A stretch of 64,000 bases of DNA from Semisulcospira habei. Its lineage: Eukaryota; Mollusca; Gastropoda; Semisulcospiridae. The stretch lies in the NCBI GenBank assembly GCA_036245525.1, contig BTPG01000004.1, positions 157,380,158 through 157,444,157 of the forward strand. Direction: 5' to 3'. A program made the position numbers and the translations under genes. Under the pieces are notes generated by a model. It ran no database searches, had not been told where the DNA came from, and was given only the letters and a program-made list of their open reading frames with translations. Of this stretch, positions 19,656 to 30,520 are shown one piece after another; the stretch's first letter is position 1, and each line of letters opens with the position of its first letter.

Positions 19656-20340
19656 TAGGCATTAGTATAGCCGCAAACAACTATGCCAAAGCCAACAACA
19701 AATATCTTGATGACTTTGACCCCTCAAGGTCAAGGTCATTCCCTCAATCCACGTTCTACCATTTCACCCATCGTACGATCAGACAGCAGGTCTATTGATA
19801 TCTTCCTAGATTTTAAAAAAGCATCCCATGTCATGCCAGGACTAGTTATATATCAAGCGGGTCAAGACTGTAGTGCAACTGGCCCTTTTCATGGTAACTT
19901 TCAAATACGTCTGCTAGTAAACAAACGTCAGCTTTCAAGTACTTGTCATGGTAGTCACCAATTGTTTCACACCCTTGTTTACCCCATGCATCGAGAGAAT
20001 GTTGGTATTCAGAGTCAGAAATACCTTTTCCATTTAAGGTAGAATAAATTTCTCTTTTGGTGGTAGTCTCCTTTCCTCAAACACAACCCAGTGATCAATG
20101 TACTCATAGGGATAGACACCTTCCTTGATTAACTCTGGCTCAAAATATTTGCTTGTTATTGGAAACGATGTCAGATCTTCTGCCAGAATAGCAAGCCCTA
20201 AAGACAAATGTTGCATTGAGTCATAAAACACTAATTTGTTCAGCCGTGAGATGGCCTTAGTTGCCTGCTCGGCGTTTAACCCAAATAACTAACTAACTAA
20301 TTTGTTGTCTAACCTAAAGGTCAAGTATTTCTCAGTTGTC
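19656..20340 (-). pseudogene. Polinton DNA polymerase B remnant (C), upstream part, inverted
   Basis: From 20340 down to 19743 the minus strand matches the middle of the Polinton-B polymerase (39370-39912), including the YDSMQHLSLGLA segment after the exonuclease region. Positions 19656-19742 match the next polymerase stretch, around the ARANNKYLDD region of the intact copy, but on the plus strand. The gene has therefore been cut and a ~600-bp piece turned round. A 55-bp LINE tail is inserted at 20241-20295. No functional product is possible. Confidence 0.75.
20241..20295 (+). mobile_element. ~55-bp retroposed Nimb LINE tail with 11-bp target duplication
   Basis: CAGCCGTGAGATGGCC...AACTAACTA is flanked by perfect copies of ACTAATTTGTT (20230-20240 and 20296-20306). 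The host sequence is the polymerase remnant, so the uninterrupted target is known from the copy at about 39865-39885. Confidence 0.85.
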
Positions 20341-20369
20341 TGGGATATAAAAAAATAAACAAACAAAAT

Positions 20370-21540
20370 TATGAATTATGATCAGAATCACAAAAAGGGT
20401 TGGATCTTTGAAGTCGACCTGGAGTACCAACACCATCTACATGATTACCACAATGATCATCCATTAGCTGTTGAGAAAATGTCTTTGACAGGGAAAAAAG
20501 AAGACACTAAACTTGTGCCAAATTGGAATGACAAATTCATTTACGTTTGTCACTATCGCTTACTACAGTTTTACATCAGACATGTGTTAATACTAAAGGA
20601 AGTTTACAGAGGCACTACATTGATCAAAGTGCTTTTATGAAAGATTACACAATGAAAAACACAACTCTTTGTGCAAGAGATGGTAACACTGCATTTGGCA
20701 AAGACTTTTTTAAGCTTATGAACAATGCCTGTTTTGGCAAGACGATGGAAAATCCTCTTCACCGCAAAGATGTGAGACTGGTCACAACTGAATCAGGTGC
20801 TATTAAGCTTACAGGTAAGCCACAGTACACATGATATAAAGAGTTTCATTCATCATTGTATGCAGTGACACTCAAAAAAAAGATTGTTAAACTGGACAAG
20901 CCAGTATTCATTGGTATGGCAATACTTGAGTTATCAAAATTGTTAATGCTTGAATTCTACTATGATTTCTTTTAAACCAAAATATCCTGACTGTCAACTG
21001 TTATACACTGACACTGACTCGATGATCATTGACGTGCCGACTGAAGACTTTTATGAAGACATGAAAACAGAGTTGCATATGTATGACACGTCTGATTATC
21101 CTAAGGATCACCCACTGTACAGCACACAAAACAAAAAAGTGCCTGGAAAGTTTAAAGATGAACTGAATGGAGTGCCAATAGTCGAGTACGTTGGGCTGAG
21201 ATCAAAAATGTATTCTATACTGTACCAGAAAGGCAGTCAATCCAAAGCCAAAGGCATAAAAAAACTAACGATAAAAATAAAGATATCCATCATGAACATT
21301 ACAAGTAAGTTTAAATGGAGCATTAATGCCTGATTATCCAAACAAGTCACTGAGGTCAAACAAACATAATCTTGAAATGATCCAAACACTTAAGAAGTCG
21401 CTCGCAGTAGGGGAAAAAACCAAGTGTTTCACACTAAGGAAAAAGCTTATGCACCTGGCCATTACAGGCTCAAGTTATCTAAAGAATTAGCTGATGAACT
21501 GGTCGATGAATTAATTGTTGAATATGTTGCTGAAATGAGT
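20370..21540 (+). pseudogene. Polinton DNA polymerase B remnant (C), C-terminal part
   Basis: This plus-strand segment matches the C-terminal third of the Polinton-B polymerase (38040-39135). It includes the palm motifs LMNNACFGKTMEN and LYTDTDSMIID, with metal-binding Asp residues. Several frame changes are present (near 20640, 20835, 20975 and 21300). It stops abruptly at about 21540, where LINE sequence begins. It represents a third, mostly lost Polinton. Confidence 0.8.
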
Positions 21541-21937
21541 CATAATCACCCTATACAAGAACAAAGGAGAGAAATCTGCCTGCTCTAATTATCGTGGAAT
21601 TACACTGCTGTCCATTGCCGGGAAAATTCTCGCAAGGCTGCTCCTGAATTGGCTGGTACCTGCCATCGCTGAAGACCACCTCCCAGAGGGCCAGTGTGGC
21701 TTCAGAGCCAACAGGAGTACCACCGACATAGTCTTTGTGCTGAGACAGCTTCAAGAGAAGTGCCGCGAGCAGAACAAAGGGCTGTACGTAACGTTTGTCG
21801 ACCTAACAAAAGCGTTCAACACTGTGAGCAGGCAAGGCATGTGGCAGATCCTGGAGCGACTTGGCTGTCGCCCAAAGTTCCTAAGCATGATCGTCCAGCT
21901 CCACGAGGACCAGCAAGGCCAGGTTAGACCTAATTCT
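21541..21937 (+). mobile_element. Internal fragment of an APE-type LINE (reverse transcriptase)
   Basis: The sequence corresponds to the reverse transcriptase part of the LINE at 25465-28692 (NYRGITLLSIAGKILARLL, CGFRANRSTTDIVFVLRQL, FVDLTKAF), in opposite orientation. Both ends lie inside the LINE, so this is an internal piece, not a normal 5'-truncated insertion. The left junction with the Polinton remnant shares ATCACCCT with the LINE, suggesting end-joining through microhomology. Confidence 0.75.
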
Positions 21938-22878
21938 GATTTTTGAACATAGATCTAGCGCCTGCAAATTATCACCTAACTCCGTTGGGTACTTCCTATC
22001 ACCTAAACGAAACAGCGCTTCTTTCATTGTCTGTAACAGTTTGTATTTTTGTTTTGCTTATTTCGGTCGTGCAGAGTGAAATTTCAGGGAGAAAATGTTT
22101 CTCAAAGCTCGCCAAGTACGTTCGCTTAGAGAAATGCTCGTATTTTGCCCGTAAGCACGGGTATTAACTCTTCAGGCTTTATCGGACAGGCTGGCGTAAA
22201 CTGCCCTATTTTGAAGCTTTTTGTCTCACACGGTTTGACAAAATGAATAATTTTCCTACTAGCCTGATATCTTATTGCAGAATCATGCATTATGAGCCGA
22301 TTGCTCTGAAATTTGGTACGGCGGTAGAAAATCATGACACCTGGGCCACTAAAGATTTTGCTTAATGCTACCATGGTAACAAATATTATAAATGACCGTT
22401 ACCATATCGTATGTAGATCAACTTTTTGGGGGGTAGAAAAATAAATATTGCAATCTTTACCATGGATTTCAGGTCGTCCACCATTTAAATAAGAAAAAAA
22501 CAAACATAGCACCGTTAACAGAGAACGCTTTTAGCTGTTTGTTCATGGAATAAACATTAAAATGCTTGAGCTGTGCTTGCCAAACACAGACCATTCATTG
22601 GTAGCAGTATATTGGCGTTACTCGGCAGAAATACAGCTGCTTGAAAGATGAACACCGCCGTGAGATGGTCTTAGTTGCTTGCTCGGCGATAAAGCCAAGT
22701 TAATCGGACTATGTCTGGATCGCTGGACAATGTACGTACGTATCCAGTAAGTTTTGTAGCAGAAGCAACCGTGGTGTTGGGTTCATTGGGTAACTATTTG
22801 ACCTTTCACTCCCTGACCACACCTTTTCTTAACACTACCTAATATAACAAAGTGATAATTTATAAACAATCCAGACCA
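21938..22878. other. Noncoding spacer with a diverged LINE-tail copy
   Basis: No gene is visible. Positions 22653-22699 hold a diverged copy of the Nimb tail (CCGCCGTGAGATGGTCTTAG). The remainder shows nothing I can name. Confidence 0.5.
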
Positions 22879-23165
22879 AAAGGGTGACTGCCAAAGGGTG
22901 ACTGCCAAAGGGTGACTGCCAAAGGGTGACTGTCAAAGGGTGACTGCCAACGGGTGACTGCCAAAGGGTGACTGGCAACGGGTGACTGCCAACGGGTGAT
23001 TGCCAAAGGGTGACTGCCAACAGGTGACTGCCAAAGGTTGACTGCCAACGGGTGACTGCCAACGGGTGACTGCCAAAGGGTGACTGCCAACAGGTGATTG
23101 CCAAAGGTTGACTGCCAACGGGTGACTGCCAAAGGCTGACTGCCAAAGGCTGACTGCCAAGCGTG
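22879..23165. repeat. 14-bp minisatellite (GGGTGACTGCCAAA)n
   Basis: About twenty tandem copies with AAA/ACG variants. The overlapping minus-strand open frames (WQSPVGSHPLAVT-type) come from the repeat and are not treated as genes. Confidence 0.9.
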
Positions 23166-23232
23166 TATAATGCAAAGAAGTACCAACGGAGAAAGAAGTG
23201 ATAATTTGCAGAAATCCATTACATTACTAGAG

Positions 23233-23270
23233 CCCCCCCCCCCTCCTCACACACACACACACACACACAT
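23233..23270. repeat. (C)n and (CA)n microsatellite
   Basis: A C-rich run followed by about ten CA units. Confidence 0.85.
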
Positions 23271-23401
23271 TTAAAACCGACGGGGACTCCATCCGGGACA
23301 ACACGATAATGAAGCTACGTTTAAAACAAACGACTCCAAACAATGAACAAAGGCGAAGTATTGGCGAATAGCCAATATGTACCTGAATCTTAGACATCAA
23401 T

Positions 23402-23478
23402 CCGAACATCTCCGAGAGGCATAGATCCTCATGAACCCTCAGTTGCCATGAGGATCAATGCCTCTTGGAGATGTTCGG
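23402..23478. repeat. Hairpin (arms ~31 bp)
   Basis: CCGAACATCTCCGAGAGGCA at 23402 is answered by TGCCTCTTGGAGATGTTCGG ending at 23478, with ATCCTCATG/CATGAGGAT inner pairing. A related hairpin with CATCTCC and CCTCATGCGC-type arms lies near 46616-46675. Confidence 0.75.
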
Positions 23479-23959
23479 AGTGTTGTCTAGGATTATCACA
23501 CAAACTGCGTACCCGCCGCTGTCGTTCGTTGCTGGGAATCGTTCGTTGCAAACAGAACCCCACAAGTGTCACACAGCTCGTTGCAACGCAGGTCTCTTCC
23601 CCTGGCTTCAAAGTGTGTGAGCCCCTGCGTCTACCCAGCGTTCACGAAGTGTTGGTCGATCTGAGCATTCTTTCGACAGGTTGTTTGCACGTACACATCG
23701 CTCGCATCTTGAAATGTTTGCGTGTCCAGCTGTCATCCTTCTCCAAGGTAAACTACCGTTCATTGCAATGCTTCGTATACATGCTAAGTGGTCATGTTTG
23801 TGTTGTGAGTGACTGTGAGAATGACATATCCGTCAAGATGTTTTTTTTTCTCCCGACACAAATTAGTTTGCAATTATCCCTCTCATTGCCGGGAAATCCA
23901 TATATCTGACTGTTACTGACTAACAAGAAAACAGCGAGCACGATCCAACTGCCAGAGGT

Positions 23960-24279
23960 ATACATCCTCCTGGGCCCCTGAAGTCGGCGCGATGGCCTTT
24001 CCGCACTGGGGAGTGACCTCCAGCACACCTGATTGTAAAGAGATCCTCCTGGGCCCCTGAAGTCGGCGCGATGGCCTTTCCGCACTGGGGAGTGACCTCC
24101 AGCACACCTGATTGTAGTATACATCCTCCTGGGCCCCTGAAGACGGCGCGATGGCCTCTCCGCACTGGGGAGTGACCTCCAGCACACCTGATTGTAGTAT
24201 AGATCCTCCTGGGCCCCTGAAGACGGCGCGATGGCCTTTCCGCACTGGGGAGTGACCTCCAGCACACCTGATTGTAAAG
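23960..24279. repeat. 80-bp tandem repeat, four copies
   Basis: Each unit runs ATCCTCCTGGGCCCCTGAAG...CACACCTGATTGTA, and the spacing of ATCCTCCT is 79-81 bases. Neighbouring units differ at few positions, so the expansion looks recent. The minus-strand open frames through it are repeat-derived. Confidence 0.9.
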
Positions 24280-24532
24280 CCAGTGACGTTTTCGCACCGT
24301 GTTGCACTAAAATACGTTTGTATTAGTTACGCTCCTTGCTTCATGGGATGAGTCCGGCCGTGGCTACGCTGGGATTGCCGTTGGTGAGGCTAGATCGATA
24401 CGCGCTGTTCATAGGTTGGAACCACCCACTAATGTCAGCGATGTTCGCTGATCTAACACGATATGAGTCCAAAACAATTGGTGGTGGTGGGCCCACCCAC
24501 ATGTGGAGGCACTTCAAAGTATCGATTGATTC

Positions 24533-25196
24533 GTCTTCGTACGGTCTCAGGGGCCGTCCCCAGTAGCAAAATGTCTTCGTACGGTCTCGGGGGCCGTCCC
24601 CAGTAGCAAAATGTCTTCGTACGGTCTCGGGGCCATCCCCAGTAGCAAAATGTCTTCGTACGGTCTCGGGGCCATCCCCAGTAGCAAAATGTCTTCGTAC
24701 GGTCTCGGGGCCATCCCCAGTAGCAAAATGTCTTCGTACGGTCTCGGCATCCCCAGTAGCAAAATGTCTTCGTACGGTCTCGGCATCCCCAGTAGCAAAA
24801 TGTCTTCGTACGGTCTCGGGGCCATCCCCAGTAGCAAAATGTCTTCGTACGGTCTCGGGGCCATTCCCAGTAGCAAAATGTCTTCGTACGGTCTCGGGGC
24901 CATCCCCAGTAGCAAAATGTCTTCGTACGGTCTCGGCATCCCCAGTAGCAAAATGTCTTCGTACGGTCTCGGGACCATCCCCAGTAGCAAAATGTCTTCG
25001 TACGGTCTCGGGGCCATCCCCAGTAGCAAAATGTCTTCGTACGGTCTCGGGGACATCCCCAGTAGCAAAATGTCTTCGTACGGTCTCGGGGCCATCCCCA
25101 GTAGCAAAATGTCTTCGTACGGTCTCGGGGCCATCCCCAGTAGCAAAATGTCTTCGTGCGGTCTCGGGGCCATCCCCAGTAGCAAAATGTCTTCGG
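24533..25196. repeat. 39-bp minisatellite with 36-bp variants, about 16 copies
   Basis: The unit ATGTCTTCGTACGGTCTCGG...CCCCAGTAGCAAA is 39 bases, and three units lack three bases. Because nearly all length changes are multiples of three, long open frames run through it on both strands (plus-strand unit SSYGLGAIPSSKM). I find no start context, signal peptide or non-repeat domain to support a gene. Confidence 0.9.
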
Positions 25197-25270
25197 ACCC
25201 ACGACGGCCGCAGCGGGTCCGCTCATAGTCGCGGGGCGCGGGCCTACTGCGGCCGTTGTGGGCAAAAAGA

Positions 25271-25433
25271 ACTTTGCTTACTGTGACGGTACTACTGCAG
25301 AAAATAGACGACACCTCATGTAAACCAGTTGCTTACTGTGACGATACTACTGCAGAAAATAGAAGACACCTCATGTAAACCAGTTGCTTACTGCGACGAT
25401 ACTACTGCAGAAAATAGACGACACCTCCTGTCT
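25271..25433. repeat. 55-bp minisatellite, left part
   Basis: Three copies of TTGCTTACTGTGACGATACT...CATGTAAACCAG. The array resumes at 30003, so the material between is an insertion or rearrangement within one array. Confidence 0.9.
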
Positions 25434-28400
25434 CTCTCTTGGCTTGACTTCGCGAACGAAGATTCTATAGGGCTTGCCCACGTCGTCTGCAGGCATTTTC
25501 GTGGCTGCGGAGGCCAATCCGGGACAGGCAGGTACGACCGCAGTGGCTGCAGGGGAAGGTCTGTTCAGGGTTCTGAGTTACGACAGCTCTGTTTTTTCTT
25601 CTGAGCCGCTTGTCCTTAAGGTTAGCTCTGCGAGAGTCCTCAAAGGAGACGGCTGCCTTGTGAATGGTGGAGCGCCAGGTGTCACGGTCCGCAGCAAGCG
25701 AAGACCACTGGCGGTGGTCGATTTGGCAGGCACTAAGTGACTTCTTGAGACCATCTTTGTATCTCTTCTTTGGTGCCCCTCTGTCTCGGTGTCCAGTGGC
25801 GAGCTCGCCGAACAGAGTGATCTTGGGTAGGCGATGATCCTCCATCCTGGAGACGTGCCCCGCCCAGCGAAGCTATGTCCGCAGCAGCAAAGCCTTGATG
25901 CTCACAGTTTCCGCCTGTTCAAGGACCTCGACGTTGGTGACATATCCACTCCAGTGAATGCTGAGGATGGTACGCAGGCAGCGCTGGTGAAAGCGTTCGA
26001 GGAGTCGTAGTTGGCTGCGGTAGAGGGCCCAGGACTCGGAACCGTACAGCAGGGTGGTGAGGACGACAGCTCTGTACACGCTGATCTTGGTGCCTTTTTT
26101 CAGCTGTTGATTGTGCCACACCCGCTTGAATAGTCGCCCGAAAGCACTGTTCGCTTTTGCCAGCCTGTTGTCCAGCTCCTTGTCCAGCTTGGCGTCTGAC
26201 GTGATGATGCAGCCAAGGTAGGTAAACTGGTGTACAGACTTCAGTTCGGACTCGCCGATGGTGATGTGGGGAGGGCGATGCTCTTCCTTGGGTGCCGCTT
26301 GATGAAGGACCTCTGTCTTTTTCAGACTGACCTCAAGTCCAAAGAGCTGGGCGGCATCTGCGAAGCAGGACGTAATGCGCTGCAAGGCTCTCTCTGTGTG
26401 TGCAACGAGGGCAGCGTCATCAGCAAAGAGCAGCTCACGAATCAGTTGGTCTAGGGTTTTCGTGTGGGCCTGCAGTCGTCTGAGGTTGAACAGGCTGCCA
26501 TCGAGACGATACCTGATGTACACTGCGTCGTCGTCGTCGAGGTCCACTGTGGCCTGCTTCAACATCATGCTGAAGAAGATGGTGAAGAGGGTCGGTGCCA
26601 GCACGCAGCCTTGCTTCACGCCGTTGCGAATGGGGAATGGTTCTGAGAGGTCACTGTTTAGTCTGACCTGGCCTTGCTGGTCCTCGTGGAGCTGGACGAT
26701 CATGTTGAGGAACTTTGGGGGACAGCCTAGTCGCTCCAGGATCTGCCACATACCTTGCCTGCTCACAGTGTCAAACGCTTTTGTTAGGTCGACAAACGTT
26801 ACGTACAGCCCTTTGTTCTGCTCGCGGCACTTCTCCTGAAGCTGTCTCAGCACAAAGACCATGTCGGTGGTACTCCTGTTGGCTCTGAAGCCACACTGGC
26901 CCTCTGGGAGGTGGTCTTCAGCGATGGCAGGTACCAGCCGATTCAGGAGCAACCTTGCGAGAATTTACCCGGCAATGGACAGCAGGGTAATTCCACGATA
27001 ATTAGAGCAGGCAGACTTCTCTCCTTTGTTCTTGTACAGGGTGATGATGACTGCATCACGGAGATCCTTTGGTAGTGTTCCTTTTTCCCAGCAGCAGAGA
27101 AAGAGGTCGTGGAGCTTGTTGTGCAGTGCTGGGCCTCCATGTTTCCAGATCTCTGGCGGGATTCCGTCAATGCCTGCTGCTTTGCCACTCTTGAGCTGGT
27201 GGATGGCTGTGAGGGTCTCTTCGGCGGTGGGCGGTTCGTCCAATTCAACCTTTAGTGGAAGGTGTGGGATTTGAAGGATGACTGTTTCTTGAACAGTGCG
27301 CTCAGCGCCGAAGAGGTCCTGAAAGTATTCCGACCAGCGGTTCAAGATGGAGGTATTATCTGTGACGAGTGCCTGTCCATCAGCGCTTCGCAGGGGACTT
27401 TGTACCAGGTGCCTAGGGCCATACACTGCTTTCAGTGCTTCGTAGAAGCCCCTGTAGTCACCGTTGTCAGCGCAGAGCTGGGTCCTCTGTGCGAGTCTGG
27501 ACCACCACTCGTTCTGGAGCTCTCTAAGCCTGAGCTGGAGACTGCTGCAGATGAGGCGGAAGGCAGACTTCTTCACAGGGCAGGAAGGCTGGGCTAGGTG
27601 GGCCTGGTGGGCGGCTCTTTTTTTTGCTAGAAGTTCCTGGATCTCTACGTCGTTTTCGTCAAACCAGTCTTTGTTCCTCTTTCTAGCAAAGCCCAAGACT
27701 TCCACAGAAGATTTTACAATAGCAGTTTTCAGTTGTTCCCAGAGTGTTTCAGGGGAGGAGTCTGCTGGATCAACTGTGTCTTTGAGCATGCGCTGTAAAT
27801 CGGCCTGAAGGGCAGCTTTCTTGTCGTCACGCTGAAGGCTGGCAACATCAAGCTTTTTCTTGGGGGGGCCCCCTTTCTTGGGTTTCAGCTTGAGGCGGAG
27901 CCTGAGTTTGCAGCGAACAAGGCGGTGGTCAGTGTGGCACTCTGCGCTGGGCATCACTCTGGTGAGAAGGACGTCACTGCGGTCCCTCTGACGCACTAGG
28001 ACATAGTCGATAAGGTGCCAGTGCTTGGAGCGAGGATGCATCCAGGTGGTCTTTCGACTGTCCTTTTGCTGGAAAGTAGTGTTGGTGATGACAAGTTGCT
28101 GTTCTGCACAGAGCTCCAACAGTAAGCGACCATTGTCATTGCAGTTCCCAACGCCATGCTTGCCGAGGACTCCTTTCCAGGCTTCAGAGTCTTGGCCCAC
28201 TCTGGCGTTGAAGTCGCCAAGGATGATGACTTTGTCGTCTGCAGGGGTGCTCTGCAGGAGGCTGCGCAGGTCAGAGTAGAACTTGTCTTTTTCTGCAGGC
28301 TCTGCCAGGAGGGTTGGGGAGTACACACTGAGAAGGGTGACGTATTGCTGGTGTCTCAGTGGGAGGCGCATGGACATGATGCGGTCGGAGTGACCCGTTG

Positions 28401-28692
28401 GTAGGTTTTCCAACTTAGTCGCAATGTGGGTCTTCACCATGAAGCCCACGCCTGAGAGCCGTCTTTCTGATGCAGGCCTGCCTGACCAGTAGAGGGTGTA
28501 GCCAGCGCCAAGTTCTTGGAGGCTGCCTTCCTCCGGGAGGCGTACTTCGCTGAGCGCGGCGATGTCGATGTTTAACCTCCGCAATTCATGGGCAATGAGG
28601 GCGGAGCGACGTTCAGGGCGTCCGCTGTCTGCTATGTCGAGCATGGTTCGGATGTTCCAGCATGCTACGTTGAGTCCGGTCGTGGTCGTCAT
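25434..28692 (-). mobile_element. APE-type non-LTR retrotransposon without RNase H (clade uncertain)
   Basis: A single long coding frame on the minus strand encodes endonuclease and reverse transcriptase with a C-terminal zinc finger. The 3' end lies within the 55-bp array. The endonuclease resembles the one often annotated in animal genomes as 'craniofacial development protein 2-like'. I cannot place the clade from the sequence alone. An internal fragment of the same family is at 21541. Confidence 0.8.
25465..28692 (-). pseudogene. LINE ORF2-type protein with two nonsense codons
   Basis: The endonuclease begins LNVACWNIRTMLD and contains IILGDFNARVG and CHTDHRLV. The reverse transcriptase shows NYRGITLLSIAGK, CGFRANRSTTDMVF, NGVKQGCVLAPTLFTIFF and ELLFADDAALVAH. 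The C-terminal region has the LINE pattern GSESWALYRSQ, and near the end a C2HC-like finger CSHCGRTCLSRIGLRSHENAC. One frame covers the whole length (about 1075 codons). TAA at 26965-26967 replaces a Lys codon present in the fragment at 21541, and a TAG at about 25868-25870 interrupts the frame further downstream. No frame change is needed, so it decayed by point mutation and may be young. Confidence 0.85.
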
Positions 28693-29159
28693 GAGAGTGG
28701 ATCCATTGTTTTTTCTTGTTTTCTGACCGCATGAGAAGATGCCCGTTGACCGCGGCTAGCCAACTGGGTTACGAGGGGATGAGCTTTGGTTAGGCCACCT
28801 TTTCTAGGCCCCTCTCCGTGTGGAGCAAGCAGTGCTGTCCCTAGAGAAGGCTGCTTGGTCGTTCAGGGTGTGCCGAGTGACGTTGTCATCCCCATGTCAA
28901 CATCAGGCGACCAATATCCTGAACCGCCTGCATGCAGGTTTGAGACTGCGGCTTCCAGTGACATCTTTCACCTGCCGTTTTGCCCCTTGCCCATCGCTAC
29001 AGGACTTGGAAAGTTCAGTGTCATAGTCCGTGGGCGTTTCCTAAAGCCTGCGCGGTGGAGCTTTTTGGTGGAGTGCAGTGTGCGCAGTACTGGCCCCACC
29101 CTTTAAACCCTTGGTTCGTTTGCCATGGCCTAGCAAGCTGGGACGGTGGCATCGAGGTC
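28693..29159. other. Noncoding, probably 5' region of the minus-strand LINE
   Basis: No gene is seen. It lies directly upstream of the LINE start and probably includes its 5' UTR; the LINE 5' border is not visible. Confidence 0.4.
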
Positions 29160-29475
29160 CTCGGGTCGTAGGTTTTATATCAGACTGTCCTTGTCTTAGT
29201 CTCTGGCTCAAAAGCCTTCCCCGGAGACACGGGGGCTTTGATGTCAGGGGTTTCCTCCCTTAGCCTTTCCGCAGCCAAGCGGCCAAGCCTGCATGGCAGC
29301 AGGGGACTCGTGGGGGCCGGGGTCGTCTATGTCCCGTGCAGATGTGAACATCTGCCCACTGCCCAGACGGTGACACTTACCAGAGGAGAAAAATCCAACG
29401 CCGGAACCCGGTATCGAACCTCGCACCCTTGGCATTGGAGGCAGACGCCTTAACCACTGCGCCACTTCCCCCCAC
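29160..29475 (-). mobile_element. tRNA-derived SINE
   Basis: On the minus strand from 29473 there is a tRNA-like head with A box TGGCGCAGTGG and B box GGTTCGATACC, about 40 bases apart, followed by a GC-rich unrelated body. This is the RNA polymerase III promoter layout of a tRNA-derived SINE. The acceptor stem does not close, so a functional tRNA gene is unlikely. The 3' border is estimated. Confidence 0.65.
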
Positions 29476-29477
29476 TT

Positions 29478-30002
29478 CCAACTGTAGAGCAGCCTATTTC
29501 CAGCTCAAGAAAATCAGCTCTGTAAGATCTTTCCTGACTCAGTCTGCCACCACTCAGCTTGTGTCTTCATTGATTTTGAGCCGCATTGACTATCGTAATT
29601 GTTTATTTGCTGGCTGCCATCTGAAAAACTGGCTCGACTTCAGAGAATATTAAACAGTGCAGCTCGCATCATTTTTCAAAAATCAAAAAAGATGTACCAA
29701 CTTCACTGGCTTCCAATCAAAGCTAGGATTGCGTACAAGATAGCTACTTTCGCCTTCCATCATTTTGATGGTACACTGCCTCCCTACCTTTCCAGTGTGT
29801 TAACTACTTATCAAGCTTCCCGCACCTTATGTTCTAGCGGTGAAAAACTTTTGAAAGTACTGAAAATAAATACAAAGTCTTTTGGTCAAAGGTCCTTTTG
29901 TTTCTAGGCCCCAGTTATTTTGAATTCGATTCCGAAGCACATTTGTGATGCCCCCACAGTAATTTCTTTCAAGTCAGCTTAAAAAACATCTTTTCCAATC
30001 AC
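29478..30002 (+). pseudogene. L2/CR1-like LINE reverse transcriptase, C-terminal fragment
   Basis: Two overlapping frames together show the C-terminal pattern of L2/CR1-type reverse transcriptases: TTQLVSSLILSRIDYRNC, LARLQRILNSAARI, LHWLPIKARIAYKIATFAFH and LPPYLSSVLTTYQASRTL. A frame change lies near 29625, and the end near 29985 looks like the FKS-K-LF tail common in these proteins. It is a 5'-truncated dead copy ending where the 55-bp array resumes. Confidence 0.7.
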
Positions 30003-30520
30003 ACCTCCTGTAAACCAGTTGCTTACTGTGACGATACTACTGCAGAAAATAGACGACACCTCCTGTAAACCAGTTGCTTACTGTGACGATACTACTGCAG
30101 AAAATAGACGACACCTCATGTAAACCAGTTGCTTACTGTGACGATACTACTGCAGAAAATAGACGACACCTCATGTAAACCAGTTGCTTACTGCGACGAT
30201 ACTACTGCAGAAAATAGACGACACCTCATGTAAACCAGTTGCTTACTGCGACGATACTACTGCAGAAAATAGACGCCACCTCATGTAAACCAGTTGCTTA
30301 CTGTGACGATACTACTGCAGAAAATAGACGACACCTCATGTAAACCAGTTGCTTACTGTGACGATACTACTGCAGAAAATAGACGACACCTCATGTAAAC
30401 GAGTTGCTTACTGTGACGATACTACTGCAGAAAATAGACGACACCTCATGTAAACCTGTTGCTTACTGTGACGATACTACTGCAGAAAATAGACGACACC
30501 TCATGTAAACCAGTTGCTTA
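30003..30520. repeat. 55-bp minisatellite, right part
   Basis: About nine copies of the unit that also occurs at 25271-25433, differing at single positions. The array ends near 30520 in non-repeat sequence. Confidence 0.9.

Noticed and set aside
22835..23219. Overlapping WQSPVGSHPLAVT-type open frames
   Set aside because: Produced by the 14-bp tandem repeat in several frames at once.
23448..23909. 153-codon plus-strand ORF
   Set aside because: Starts within a hairpin, has no recognisable domain and no homologous copy in the window.
22879..25196. CRISPR-like appearance of regular repeats
   Set aside because: The units are contiguous minisatellites without unique spacers, in a eukaryotic genome with no cas genes.
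24453..25314. Long open frames of 205-270 codons on both strands
   Set aside because: They arise from the 39-bp minisatellite, with no start context, signal peptide or unique domain. Kept as a repeat with a low-interest note.
25329..28404. Plus-strand ORFs opposite the LINE
   Set aside because: Shadow frames of the minus-strand reverse transcriptase and endonuclease.
29400..29475. Possible tRNA gene on the minus strand
   Set aside because: A and B boxes are present, but the acceptor stem does not close and a SINE body follows.
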